Assembly (NCBI GenBank): GCA_905479105.1
Contig: CAJQLE010000001.1
Coordinates: 547,628-611,627, forward strand
DNA: 64,000 nt
Source: an uncultured Flavobacteriales bacterium
GTDB taxonomy: Bacteria; Bacteroidota; Bacteroidia; Flavobacteriales_G; Salibacteraceae
Direction: 5' to 3'
The notes under the pieces are model-generated. The model had not been told where the DNA came from and ran no database searches. It was given only the letters and a program-made list of their open reading frames with translations. Position numbers and translations under genes: made by a program. Shown piece after piece: positions 51,989 through 60,897 of the stretch (position 1 is its first letter; each line of letters begins with the position of its first letter).

Positions 51989-53164
51989 ATGTCATCGATA
52001 GATTCTTTCAGTTTTAAAGGTAAACGAGCTCTAATCAGGGTAGATTTCAATGTTCCCCTCAACGATAAGCTTCAAGTTACTGACTCCACAAGAATATCAG
52101 CTGCGATCCCAACAATTGCCAAAATTATCAAAGATGGCGGGTCAGTAGTGTTGATGTCTCATTTAGGCCGCCCGAAAAACGGTCCTGAAGACAAGTTTTC
52201 TCTGAAACACATCATTAAAAGCTTAGAAGATCAATTAAAGAGCCCTGTCAAATTTGTTGCCGATTGTATCGGTGAAAAAGCACTTGAAGCATCCTCCAGC
52301 CTCAAACCAGGGGGGGTTTTATTATTAGAAAACCTTCGTTTCTACAAAGAAGAAACCGCTGGCGATGAAGAATTTGCTCAAGAACTGAGCAAACATGGTA
52401 ATGTATATGTGAATGACGCTTTTGGCACCGCTCATAGGGCGCACGCCTCAACCACAATCATTGCAAAATTCATGAATGAAAAGCTTTTTGGCTATCTAAT
52501 GGAGGCTGAAGTAGCCAATGGATTAAGGGTTCTGCAAAGTGCGGAACATCCTTATACAGCAATAATTGGAGGCGCTAAAGTGAGCAGTAAGATTGACGTT
52601 ATCACACACCTACTCGATAAAATAGACAATCTTATAATCGGTGGTGGAATGGCATTTACCTTCTTTAAAGCACAAGGTGGTAGTATTGGAAGCTCTTTAG
52701 TAGAAGATGAGTATTTAGAAACCGCAAAAAAAATTCTTTCTCTTGCTAAAGAAAAAGGAGTCAACGTTATGCTCCCAGAAGATAGCGTGATTGCTGACGC
52801 ATTCAGTAATGATGCTCATATCAAGGTAGTTTCCTCCATGGAAATTGAAGCTGGGTGGATGGGTTTAGATGTTGGCCCCAAAGCCATTGAGACTTACCGT
52901 GACGTCATTTCTAAGAGTAAAACTATTCTCTGGAATGGTCCGCTAGGTGTTTTTGAAATGGAAAACTTCTCATTGGGAACGAAATCATTAGGTGAGATGA
53001 TTGCTCAATCTTCCGCATATAGTCTAGTTGGCGGTGGCGACTCTGTTGCTGCGGTTAAAAAGTTCAACCTGAGCGATGAGGTTAGTTATGTATCAACGGG
53101 AGGTGGAGCGCTTCTTGAGCTACTTGAAGGTAAAACGCTTCCGGGTGTTGCGGCTATTCAATAA
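51989..53164 (+). CDS. pgk: Phosphoglycerate kinase
   Basis: A 391-residue glycolytic enzyme transferring phosphate between 1,3-bisphosphoglycerate and ADP. Signatures are RALIRVDFNVPL near the N-terminus, SHLGRPKNGP, VYVNDAFGTAHRAHAST, GGAKVSSKI, LWNGPLGVFE and the C-terminal GGGDSVAAV. The start is set at 51989 because the upstream in-frame extension would include the promoter box and is not expected in the family. It is divergent from holB and convergent with cvpA (4 nt apart). Confidence 0.96.
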   Translation: MSSIDSFSFKGKRALIRVDFNVPLNDKLQVTDSTRISAAIPTIAKIIKDGGSVVLMSHLGRPKNGPEDKFSLKHIIKSLEDQLKSPVKFVADCIGEKALEASSSLKPGGVLLLENLRFYKEETAGDEEFAQELSKHGNVYVNDAFGTAHRAHASTTIIAKFMNEKLFGYLMEAEVANGLRVLQSAEHPYTAIIGGAKVSSKIDVITHLLDKIDNLIIGGGMAFTFFKAQGGSIGSSLVEDEYLETAKKILSLAKEKGVNVMLPEDSVIADAFSNDAHIKVVSSMEIEAGWMGLDVGPKAIETYRDVISKSKTILWNGPLGVFEMENFSLGTKSLGEMIAQSSAYSLVGGGDSVAAVKKFNLSDEVSYVSTGGGALLELLEGKTLPGVAAIQ

Positions 53165-53168
53165 AAAA

Positions 53169-53705
53169 CTACTCTTCGGTCAAAGGGGCTAAAATTTCCT
53201 CTGCACTTGACAGCCATTCCGTTTCCATTAATACAGGAAGAATAGTTGGTGCTATTGATTGTATTGGTGAAAAAAGAAGGCTCTTATTCGGTTCTGACTT
53301 CGAAAGAACAGGAATATACCTATCAATCCATCCAAACAAGTTTAGAATAATTGAAATAATCAAGGCAACCTTGAGCGTACCAAAAAGCAAGCCCGCAAGC
53401 TTATTAACGAGTTTTAAAGCAACCATATTGACGGCTTTTTCAACAACTTTAGCCAATGCGTAGACACCAAAAACAACCGCCACAAATGTTACTATAAATG
53501 ATAGGTAGCCCAGCCAAGAGCCTTCTATTTCAAACCACTGCTTCAGCTTTTCTGCCGTAATCTCAGAGAAATTTGCGGCAACATATATGCCTGCAATAAG
53601 CGCTGCAATTGACGCTAACTCTATAATCAGCCCTTTTTGAAAGCCCTTCCAAGCAGCGTAAAGCAGCGGAATAAAAAGAATTATATCCCAGTGATTAAAA
53701 TCCAT
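53169..53705 (-). CDS. CvpA family membrane protein
   Basis: A 178-residue protein with four to five membrane segments (DIILFIPLLYAAWKGF, ELASIAALIAGIYVAANF, YLSFIVTFVAVVFGVYALAKVV, LFGTLKVALIISIILNLF). This matches the CvpA family, named for colicin V production and linked to envelope stress tolerance. A TACTTTTG box lies only 4 nt before its ATG on the minus strand, and a mirrored one precedes the divergent gene. It ends 4 nt from pgk. Confidence 0.85.
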   Translation of the reverse strand: MDFNHWDIILFIPLLYAAWKGFQKGLIIELASIAALIAGIYVAANFSEITAEKLKQWFEIEGSWLGYLSFIVTFVAVVFGVYALAKVVEKAVNMVALKLVNKLAGLLFGTLKVALIISIILNLFGWIDRYIPVLSKSEPNKSLLFSPIQSIAPTILPVLMETEWLSSAEEILAPLTEE

Positions 53706-53709
53706 CGAT

Positions 53710-53717
53710 CAAAAGTA
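53710..53717 (-). promoter_or_regulatory. -7 promoter box TACTTTTG 4 nt before the cvpA ATG
   Basis: Read on the minus strand TACTTTTG fits TAnnTTTG and is followed by ATCG and the ATG. With a normal start site this would give a leaderless mRNA. Confidence 0.5.
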
Positions 53718-53741
53718 CGTGGTGAGATGATGCCGCTGATA

Positions 53742-53749
53742 TACTTTTG
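53742..53749 (+). promoter_or_regulatory. -7 promoter box TACTTTTG 5 nt before the 53755 ATG
   Basis: Identical to the minus-strand box of the divergent gene, and again within 5 nt of the start codon (GACCG). Confidence 0.5.
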
Positions 53750-53754
53750 GACCG

Positions 53755-54090
53755 ATGAATGAACAGGATTTTGAACAAGGTTGGAAGGTAGCAATGCAAA
53801 AAATGGAAGACCGTTTTGAGCAGCCTATTGATGTGCAAGCTGCGCTTTTTCTAATTGGCTTAAACGAACTAGGTCAAGGGCCTAAAAAACTCAGTAAGGA
53901 TCAAAAAATTGACGTGATTCACATAGCGGTCTGCTCTTTGTTAGAGCCTTATGGTTACTACGTTTATGAAGGAAAAGATAAAGATGGTTGGCCTCACTTT
54001 TCTAGAAGCGAAACACTACCAAAACTTAAAGCTGAGGAACAAGAAAGAATGATGAAAGAAGCTATTATTAGTTACATTCAAGAATGGTGA
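53755..54090 (+). CDS. Conserved-looking small cytoplasmic protein, unknown function
   Basis: A 111-residue soluble protein with no signal or membrane segment: an acidic helical N-terminus (MNEQDFEQGWKVAMQKMEDR), a middle LFLIGLNELGQGPKKLSKDQK, and a C-terminal YVYEGKDKDGWPHFSR. I recall similar short proteins in Bacteroidota genomes but no function. Its last 23 nt overlap the convergent lipoprotein gene. Confidence 0.7.
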   Translation: MNEQDFEQGWKVAMQKMEDRFEQPIDVQAALFLIGLNELGQGPKKLSKDQKIDVIHIAVCSLLEPYGYYVYEGKDKDGWPHFSRSETLPKLKAEEQERMMKEAIISYIQEW

Positions 54091-54472
54091 TAGACTCAGA
54101 GGTAATCTCATCGTTCTCCACTTGAACAAAACCTTCACCGCAAACAGAATCAACCTTTATTGATGTTATAACATTAGGGGGAAGCCCCGTTGTTGTTCTA
54201 ATGGTATCATAACGAACTGCTCGCACTCTTAAAACAACAGGAAGGTCAAACTCTTCCTTGTAAACGCCAAGGCTATTTGTTCTTCCTTCTTTTCTCACTA
54301 CGCAGCCTGTTTCGGTGCAATACATGATCACTTTAACCCCGCTTTGAGCTAGGTTGTCCTCATCATACACCTTAACTTCTGCAACACCAGGATCAGGTGT
54401 GTTGTCGCAAGATGTAAAAATGAATGCGAAAGACGCAACTAAGAATAATGATGCTTGAAAAACTATTTTCAT
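54068..54472 (-). CDS. Small lipoprotein, unknown function
   Basis: A 134-residue lipoprotein if it starts at the ATG at 54472, which gives a compact signal and lipobox IFTSC (Cys22); the frame could open at 54520 but would add residues before a signal that already begins correctly. The mature domain looks like a carboxypeptidase-regulatory/Ig-like beta-sandwich (VAEVKVYDEDNLAQSGVKV, TNSLGVYKEEFDLPVV). Four further cysteines suggest disulfides. It overlaps the convergent gene end by 23 nt. Confidence 0.7.
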   Translation of the reverse strand: MKIVFQASLFLVASFAFIFTSCDNTPDPGVAEVKVYDEDNLAQSGVKVIMYCTETGCVVRKEGRTNSLGVYKEEFDLPVVLRVRAVRYDTIRTTTGLPPNVITSIKVDSVCGEGFVQVENDEITSESITILECN

Positions 54473-54564
54473 GTGATTAATTCTAAAGACTGTCAAAAAT
54501 AACACAATTATAAGTCGCATTTTTCGCTAAACTTTGTGAATCATTGAATTAATACCATTCTGCC

Positions 54565-55377
54565 ATGAAAGTTTCGTTGATTTCATTCCTTTTAATTTTA
54601 GTTTCTACCGCTATTATAGCTCAGGAAAGTCGCGTCCGGCTTGTAATAGAGACCGATTCAGGAAATATGGTTGTCGAGCTTTTTAATGAAACACCCGCTC
54701 ACAGAGATAATTTCTTAAAATTAGCGAAAGAAGGCTTCTATGATGGGACTTCATTTCATCGCGTCATTAAAAATTTCATGATTCAAGGTGGAGATCCAAA
54801 TTCAAAAGATGGTGCTGAAGGCGCTCCAGGAAGCGGTGGACCGGGGTATACGATTCCAGCTGAGATTCATCCAGAACTATTTCATCAGAAAGGTGCGCTC
54901 TCTGCGGCAAGAAAGGGTGATAATGTAAACCCGAAAAGAGAGAGTTCTGGACGTCAATTCTATATTGTTCAAGGAAAAAAAACAAACCCTACTGAGCTAA
55001 AAAAATTTGAGGAACGCTCCAACTTCGATCAGAAAAACGCGATTTCAAGGGCGTTTTTCTCCGAACCTGAAAATGAAGAATATGTAGCTAGAATAAAAGC
55101 TGCTCAAGCAGATGGTAACCAAGATGAAATTAAAGCGGTCATGGATGAAGTTAGTCCGCTGATAGATTCCCGTTTTGAAGGTCGCTCATTCTCTTATACC
55201 GAAGAACAAATTGAAATCTATAATACCCTTGGAGGAACCCCATTTTTAGACATGCAATACACCGTTTTTGGCCAGGTGATTGAGGGGCTTGATGTAATCG
55301 ATAAGCTAGCCTCCATAAAAACGAATGGTGAAAGCCCTGTGGCACCTCATAGAATGACCATTAAGGTGGTTGAATAA
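54565..55377 (+). CDS. Exported cyclophilin-type peptidyl-prolyl isomerase
   Basis: A 270-residue cyclophilin with a signal peptide ending IIAQ, so it acts in the periplasm or is secreted. The catalytic-region motifs are FHRVIKNFMIQGGDP, SSGRQFYIV and the late YTVFGQVIEGLDVIDKLA. Between SSGRQFYIV and TPFLDMQ lies an ~80-residue charged insertion (residues ~142-220), including YTEEQIEIYNTLGG, that is absent from E. coli PpiA but is familiar in Bacteroidota homologues. Role: proline isomerisation during folding of exported proteins. Encoded just before pheS. Confidence 0.9.
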   Translation: MKVSLISFLLILVSTAIIAQESRVRLVIETDSGNMVVELFNETPAHRDNFLKLAKEGFYDGTSFHRVIKNFMIQGGDPNSKDGAEGAPGSGGPGYTIPAEIHPELFHQKGALSAARKGDNVNPKRESSGRQFYIVQGKKTNPTELKKFEERSNFDQKNAISRAFFSEPENEEYVARIKAAQADGNQDEIKAVMDEVSPLIDSRFEGRSFSYTEEQIEIYNTLGGTPFLDMQYTVFGQVIEGLDVIDKLASIKTNGESPVAPHRMTIKVVE

Positions 55378-55380
55378 GTT

Positions 55381-55388
55381 TATTTTCG
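55381..55388 (+). promoter_or_regulatory. -7 promoter box TATTTTCG 4 nt before the pheS ATG
   Basis: One mismatch to TAnnTTTG, followed by CGGC and the ATG, the same 4-nt spacer sequence found before the DUF3817 start at 20665. The box overlaps the end of the preceding cyclophilin gene. Confidence 0.4.
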
Positions 55389-55392
55389 CGGC

Positions 55393-56427
55393 ATGAACTT
55401 TTCCGAGAAACTACAATCATTGATGCTTGAACTAGATAGCGCAACCGCGTCCACTCTTGATGAGGCTGAGCAGTTTAGAATCAAGTATTTAGGTTCAAAA
55501 GGAGTTTTTAAAGAACTTTTTGAAGAGTTTAAAACCGTTTCTGCGGATGAAAAGCGCTCTTTCGGAAAGCAATTGAACCAACTCAAAGCTTCAGCAGAAG
55601 CCAGTGTTGAAAAATGGAAAGCTTCACTAAATAATTCAGAATTAACTGCGGTTTCTACCCTTGACTTAACACGGCCAGGAGCTCTATTTGAATTAGGGGC
55701 AGAGCATCCTATTTCAATCATTAAGCGCGAAATCATTGATATTTTTCATGGAATTGGTTTTTCTGTAGCAGAGGGACCCGAAATAGAAGATGACTGGCAT
55801 AATTTCTCCGCTTTAAATTTTCCTCCTGAGCACCCCGCAAGAGACATGCAGGATACTTTCTTTGTTAAAAACCCCAATGGTTCCGATGACTACGTTTTAA
55901 GAACTCACACATCTTCAGTTCAAGTAAGGGTAATGTCAGAGCAAAAGCCTCCCATTCGTGTTATTGCTCCTGGTCGCGTATTTAGAAATGAAGCCGTTTC
56001 AGCAAGATCCCATTGTATTTTCCATCAAATCGAAGGGCTTTACATAGATGAGGGTGTGACCTTCGCTGACATGAAGCAAACACTAGAGTACTTTGCGAAA
56101 GAATTCTTTGGTAAAAGTAAAATACGTCTTCGTCCTTCCTATTTCCCATTTACAGAACCAAGCGCTGAAGTTGACGTCTATTGGGGTTTAGAAAATGAAT
56201 TAGATTATAGAATTACCAAAGGAACGGGGTGGCTTGAAGTAATGGGCTGCGGCATGGTTGATCCAGCGGTTCTTGAAAGTTCAAACATTGATCCAGAAAA
56301 ATATTCTGGTTTTGCTTTTGGAATGGGATTAGAAAGAAGCGCTATGCAGCGCTTTCAAATTCCTGATATCAGGATGATCTTTGAAAATGACGTTCGCTTC
56401 CTAAAACAATTTCAATCCGCGCTTTGA
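55393..56427 (+). CDS. pheS: Phenylalanyl-tRNA synthetase alpha chain
   Basis: A 344-residue class II synthetase subunit. The N-terminal coiled arm (MNFSEKLQSLMLELDSATAS) is followed by the catalytic core with HPISIIKREIIDIFHGIGF, motif 2 in RVFRNEAVSARSHCIFHQIEG, TEPSAEVD, and motif 3 FGMGLERSAM. It charges tRNA-Phe together with PheT, which is not in the window. The last gene bases TTGA overlap the start of the next gene. Confidence 0.96.
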   Translation: MNFSEKLQSLMLELDSATASTLDEAEQFRIKYLGSKGVFKELFEEFKTVSADEKRSFGKQLNQLKASAEASVEKWKASLNNSELTAVSTLDLTRPGALFELGAEHPISIIKREIIDIFHGIGFSVAEGPEIEDDWHNFSALNFPPEHPARDMQDTFFVKNPNGSDDYVLRTHTSSVQVRVMSEQKPPIRVIAPGRVFRNEAVSARSHCIFHQIEGLYIDEGVTFADMKQTLEYFAKEFFGKSKIRLRPSYFPFTEPSAEVDVYWGLENELDYRITKGTGWLEVMGCGMVDPAVLESSNIDPEKYSGFAFGMGLERSAMQRFQIPDIRMIFENDVRFLKQFQSAL

Positions 56428-58103
56428 ATTTAAGACTACTCTTCTTCTTTCTTTCCGGATTAGTCTCTGCATCATGCAATACTCTTCCTGAAGCAAAAGA
56501 TCCCGCCATTCTTTCTGGTGTACCCACCATGGCCGATGTTGCCGACAGTCTTAATCGTGTTTCTGCCGGTGCAAGTAAATGGTCTGTTGTGGGTGGTGAC
56601 TCGATTGTTTATTCAAACCATCACACTATTGATTGGGTAAAGGAGTTTCAAGCGTTTTTAAAAGATGACGTAAATAAGCAACGCTTTGCTGATGCTTATA
56701 TTATTACAGACGCCTTTGAGGCTGGTGTTCGAACGGTCGTTTTTCAAGCGGCTAGTCCATCACAAGAAATTAAATCAGTGAAAATCCTTCTAGACAAGGG
56801 GCGAGTAACACACTATTCTATTATAAAAGAGCGATCCAACCTTTTATCCAGCTCAAAGCAGCTATTTACATTCAACGGTACAAGCTATGAGCTAGAAATT
56901 GAACAATCCATCAAATGGTTCTTTGATAATAAGCAGTTCGTTCATGGTGACATCCTTCCCGAAGGAACCCTATGGAGAGGCGTTTTTCAGCATAAAGAGG
57001 GTTTAATTCCTATTCAATTTGTCATCAACTCTCAAAATGAGCTAATTGTAAAAAACCATACAGAACTCTTAACTTTCATTCCGACAGAAGGCAAAAGTGA
57101 CTCTTCCGTGTATGAATCAGAATATTTTAGTTCTCACTTTATCCTCAAAACTGAAACTGATTCCTCAATTAGTGGGCGGTGGGTAAATGAAAAAACTGGG
57201 GCGTCTAGAAGCATAAAGTTCCGCGCATCAAGCAAATTACCTTATAGGTTTAAGCCTCATACTGTTCCAGAAGGTACTCTTACTGGTAATCACAAGTTTA
57301 TTTTCCTTAAAGAAGATGGTTCCCCAGAGGAAACGAATGTTTTATCACTGACTCAAAACAAGTTTACGCTTTCAGGATCCCTCCTTTCAGAGACAGGTGA
57401 TTATCGATATCTAGAAGGAATAGTGCGCTCTGATTCTTTGTTTTTAAGCACAATGGACGGAACCCACCTTATGTACTTTGAGGGTAAGGTTGAAGATGGG
57501 CGAATCAATGGGAAGTTTCTGTCCGGTTCTTCATTTTCTCAAAAATGGTTGGCTGAATTGAACTCAACTGTTAAGCTTTCTAACCCCACGGATATTACTA
57601 AGCTAAATCCTGAATCAATATTTAAGTTTTCGTTTCCTGATGAAACAGGCTCTATTGTATCAATAGATGACGAACAATTTAAAAACAAAGTGCTATTGGT
57701 CAGTATAATGGGCACCTGGTGCTCAAACTGTTTGGATGAAAGTCGTTTTCTAAAAGAGCTTTATGACGATTATTCTCATGAGGATTTATCCATTGTCTCA
57801 TTAGACTTTGAGTTGATTAGTGACTCCCTCAAGGCTATAGAAAACATAAAGAAGTATAAACGAAACCTGGATATAAACTATCCCGTTCTATTAGCCGCTA
57901 CACGAGCAACTAAAACGATTGCCGCTGAAGCGCTTCCATCTTTAAATGGCATATTCTCCTATCCTACCCTGCTTTTATTAAACAAAAAGCATGAGGTCGT
58001 TCGTATCCATACCGGATTTAACGGCCCGGCTACGGGCGAAGAAAATTACATCTCATTCACAAATGAATACCGAGAGTTAATTGTTGACTTAATACGTCAG
58101 TAA
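56424..58103 (+). CDS. Lipoprotein with C-terminal thioredoxin-fold (TlpA-like) domain
   Basis: A 559-residue lipoprotein beginning at TTG (56424), overlapping the pheS stop; lipobox VSASC (Cys18). The N-terminal ~380 residues contain beta-rich segments (TFNGTSYELEIEQSIKWFFD, ILPEGTLWRGVFQHKEGLIP) of unknown type. From about residue 400 a TlpA/thioredoxin-like domain carries the redox pair Cys433-Ser-Asn-Cys436 in GTWCSNC, then YPVLLAATRATKTIA and the cis-proline-like FSYPTLLLLN. Periplasmic disulfide reduction or thiol sensing is likely; targets are unknown. Such lipid-anchored large-plus-thioredoxin proteins are common in Bacteroidota. Confidence 0.8.
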   Translation: MNLRLLFFFLSGLVSASCNTLPEAKDPAILSGVPTMADVADSLNRVSAGASKWSVVGGDSIVYSNHHTIDWVKEFQAFLKDDVNKQRFADAYIITDAFEAGVRTVVFQAASPSQEIKSVKILLDKGRVTHYSIIKERSNLLSSSKQLFTFNGTSYELEIEQSIKWFFDNKQFVHGDILPEGTLWRGVFQHKEGLIPIQFVINSQNELIVKNHTELLTFIPTEGKSDSSVYESEYFSSHFILKTETDSSISGRWVNEKTGASRSIKFRASSKLPYRFKPHTVPEGTLTGNHKFIFLKEDGSPEETNVLSLTQNKFTLSGSLLSETGDYRYLEGIVRSDSLFLSTMDGTHLMYFEGKVEDGRINGKFLSGSSFSQKWLAELNSTVKLSNPTDITKLNPESIFKFSFPDETGSIVSIDDEQFKNKVLLVSIMGTWCSNCLDESRFLKELYDDYSHEDLSIVSLDFELISDSLKAIENIKKYKRNLDINYPVLLAATRATKTIAAEALPSLNGIFSYPTLLLLNKKHEVVRIHTGFNGPATGEENYISFTNEYRELIVDLIRQ

Positions 58104-58115
58104 AAAAAAATTACT

Positions 58116-58634
58116 CTACTGCGCCCCTGTATCAGCTATGCTTGTGGCTGTTAATCCAGATATGTCACGATCGAAGTGATACCAAGCGCTTTTGTCATCA
58201 CCCATAAGCTTGATTTTATCTAAAACAGTTTTAGCCAGCGCCTCTTCTTCCAGCTGTTCTGAAACATACCACTGAAGGAAGTTCTGGGTAGTAAAATCTT
58301 TTTCTTCTAAACAAATACCCACCAATTCACCAATACTTTGTGTTACGGCTACTTCATGGCTATAAAGCTCTTCAAATAGTTGCTTAACGCTATCAAACTC
58401 TGATTTTGGTTGGTCAAATGCGGGAATAACCACCTTTCCATCTCTTTCATTGATGTATTTCACCAATTTCAACATATGAAAACGCTCTTCATCAGAATGC
58501 TTGTACAAAAATTGAGATACACCAGCATATCCATTCTCTTCAGCCCAAACCGCCATCGATAAGTAAAAATTACTTGATGACCCTTCCATTTTTATTTGTT
58601 CATTCAATGCGTCCTGTATTCTCTTTGCTAACAT
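58116..58634 (-). CDS. Ferritin (non-haem iron storage)
   Basis: A 172-residue bacterial ferritin that oxidises Fe(II) and stores it as mineral. Helix A and the ferroxidase ligands are visible: LNEQIKMEGSSSNFYLSMAVW, HSDEERFHMLKLV (with the ExxH), and later ELYSHEVAVTQSIGEL and FLQWYVSEQLEEEALAK. Length is typical for FtnA. The 12-nt gap to the convergent gene contains an A run. A TAACTTCG -7-like box lies about 22 nt upstream of its start. Confidence 0.93.
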   Translation of the reverse strand: MLAKRIQDALNEQIKMEGSSSNFYLSMAVWAEENGYAGVSQFLYKHSDEERFHMLKLVKYINERDGKVVIPAFDQPKSEFDSVKQLFEELYSHEVAVTQSIGELVGICLEEKDFTTQNFLQWYVSEQLEEEALAKTVLDKIKLMGDDKSAWYHFDRDISGLTATSIADTGAQ

Positions 58635-58655
58635 ATCGTTGTTTTAATTTTCACG

Positions 58656-58663
58656 CGAAGTTA
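58656..58663 (-). promoter_or_regulatory. -7 promoter box TAACTTCG for ferritin
   Basis: Minus-strand TAACTTCG, one mismatch to TAnnTTTG, 21 nt before the ferritin ATG. No -33 element seen. Confidence 0.4.
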
Positions 58664-58758
58664 TGTTCTCTATAACTATAATTAATGACGAAAGGTTTAT
58701 AATAACTTAAAACATACTCATTTTAAATAGGTTAGATTCTGCTTCCTTTGTAATAGTT

Positions 58759-60897
58759 ATGTCAAAACAAACTCCCAAAAAACTCGCCAAACAAGTTAAA
58801 AAGCTAGAAGGTAGAGTAAGTCGATTCTTTAAGGAAAACCCCAAATCTCTCATCAATCACAAGCAACTCGCTGCACGATTGGATATAGATGATGCTGTAG
58901 AGCGTCAAGTTCTTGCCGCAGTAATAGAATCAATGATTAAGGAGGGTTTGCTCGATGAGCCTCACATTGGAAAATTTATTTGGAAAGGTCCATTAGATGA
59001 GATGCAAGGGTTGATTTCCTTTAATAGAAGTGGAAATGCCTTTGTCGAAATAGCGGGTTTTGCAAAAGATATAATGATCCCTGAGCAATTTACTTGGAAA
59101 GCGCTCGATGGAGACTTGGTCGCTATTCGTCTTTTAAACAGTAAAAAAGGCGGAGGCCGAGCTAAGGGTAAAGTAATTGAGATAATTGAGCGTGCTAGAG
59201 AATCCTTTCCTGGTGTAGTATTCAAAACGGAAGGCCGCTTCTATATGCTTCCAGACAACCAGAAAATATCTGTTGACTTCTACATCCCCAGCGACAAGCT
59301 TAATGGTGCTAAAGAAGGAGAAAAAGTAGTCGTTCAAATGGTGGAGTGGGAAAATATGCGCTTGAGTCCTATTGCTCATGTTACTGATGTATTAGGAATG
59401 CCTGGTGATATGAAGGCAGAGGGTGATGCCATTCTCGCACAATACGGTTTTCCATTGCGTTTTCCTCCTGAGGTAGAAAAGGAATGTGATGCAATTTCGC
59501 ATGAAATCACAAAAGACGAAATAGCAAAACGAAGAGATTTTAGAGATATACTCACCTTCACTATCGATCCAGCAGACGCAAAGGATTTTGATGATGCCAT
59601 CTCATTTCAAAAGTTAAAGAATGAAAACTATGAAATTGGTGTTCATATCGCTGATGTAACTCATTACGTAAGAGAGGGAACGGCTCTTGAAAAAGAGGCT
59701 CAGAATAGAGCCACCTCGATTTATTTAGTGGATCGTGTAATTCCAATGTTACCTGAAATTCTTTCAAATCAACTCTGTTCATTGCGTCCAAAAGAAGAAA
59801 AATACACCTTTAGCTGTGTTTTTGAAATAGATGACAACGCCAAAATTCACAATACTTGGATTGGTAAAACGGTCATTTATAGTGACCACCGATTCGCGTA
59901 TGAAGATGTTCAAGAGATTCTTGAGAAAAAGGAAGGCATCTATGAACCAGAGCTCACTGCTATTAACAACATTGCTAAAACACTCAGAAAAGATCGCTTA
60001 AAATCAGGTTCTATCGCTTTTGAAAAAACGGAAGTTAAATTCAAATTAAGCGATGATAAAAAACCGGTTGATGTGTTTTTTAAAATCCAAAAAGACGCGC
60101 ATAAACTCATTGAAGAATTTATGTTGTTAGCTAATAAGGCTGTGGCTTTGAAGGTTGGAAAAAAAGAAAAAACTGGTGATCATGCTAAAACCTTTGTTTA
60201 TAGAATCCATGATATGCCTGATCCAACAAAACTGAAAGATTTTGCGGATTTCATTAAACGTTTTGGTTATCGTGTTGACCTAAATACTCCTCAAAACATC
60301 GCCACATCAATTAACGATCTTCTAGTAAAAATAAAAGGAAAACCAGAACAGAATATTATTGAAATGTTAGCAATACGTTCAATGGCTAAAGCAGAGTATT
60401 CAACTAATAATATTGGTCACTTTGGTTTAGCATTTCCTTTCTACAGTCATTTCACTTCACCAATTAGAAGATATCCTGACATGATGGCTCATCGTATGCT
60501 TTTTAGTTACTTAAACAATGGCCCGTCCGAAAGTATTGATACAATAGATAAACTTTGTAAACACAGTAGCTTAATGGAGCGAAAATCTTCAGAAGCGGAA
60601 AGAGAATCAACTAAACTCTACCAAGTGATTTATATGCAAGAGTCCGTTGGTGAAATATTCGATGGCGTAGTAAGTGGTGTTACAGAATGGGGAATGTTCG
60701 TTGAGATTGTATCAAATAAATGCGAAGGTTTAGTTCGATTAAGGGATATAGATGGAGACTACTTTATTTATGACCAAAAAAATATGAGTATAGTAGGTCA
60801 GCGAACAAGAAAAACTTACTCTTTGGGAGATAAAATTCAAATAAAAGTGGAAGCTGCCGATTTAGAAAACCGCAGAATTGATCTAAAACTCGTTTAG
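58759..60897 (+). CDS. rnr: Ribonuclease R
   Basis: A 712-residue 3'-5' exoribonuclease of the RNase II/R family. The N-terminal winged-helix region (ARLDIDDAVERQVLAAVIESM) and two cold-shock-like domains precede the catalytic RNB domain with DFRDILTFTIDPADAKDFDD (the aspartate cluster), HIADVTHYV and FAFPFYSHFTSPIRRYPD-type sequences; the C-terminal S1 domain is GVVSGVTEWGMFVEI. It degrades structured RNA. The stop touches the convergent LytTR gene stop (0 nt apart). rpiB, a common neighbour, lies 2.8 kb downstream. Confidence 0.95.
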   Translation: MSKQTPKKLAKQVKKLEGRVSRFFKENPKSLINHKQLAARLDIDDAVERQVLAAVIESMIKEGLLDEPHIGKFIWKGPLDEMQGLISFNRSGNAFVEIAGFAKDIMIPEQFTWKALDGDLVAIRLLNSKKGGGRAKGKVIEIIERARESFPGVVFKTEGRFYMLPDNQKISVDFYIPSDKLNGAKEGEKVVVQMVEWENMRLSPIAHVTDVLGMPGDMKAEGDAILAQYGFPLRFPPEVEKECDAISHEITKDEIAKRRDFRDILTFTIDPADAKDFDDAISFQKLKNENYEIGVHIADVTHYVREGTALEKEAQNRATSIYLVDRVIPMLPEILSNQLCSLRPKEEKYTFSCVFEIDDNAKIHNTWIGKTVIYSDHRFAYEDVQEILEKKEGIYEPELTAINNIAKTLRKDRLKSGSIAFEKTEVKFKLSDDKKPVDVFFKIQKDAHKLIEEFMLLANKAVALKVGKKEKTGDHAKTFVYRIHDMPDPTKLKDFADFIKRFGYRVDLNTPQNIATSINDLLVKIKGKPEQNIIEMLAIRSMAKAEYSTNNIGHFGLAFPFYSHFTSPIRRYPDMMAHRMLFSYLNNGPSESIDTIDKLCKHSSLMERKSSEAERESTKLYQVIYMQESVGEIFDGVVSGVTEWGMFVEIVSNKCEGLVRLRDIDGDYFIYDQKNMSIVGQRTRKTYSLGDKIQIKVEAADLENRRIDLKLV

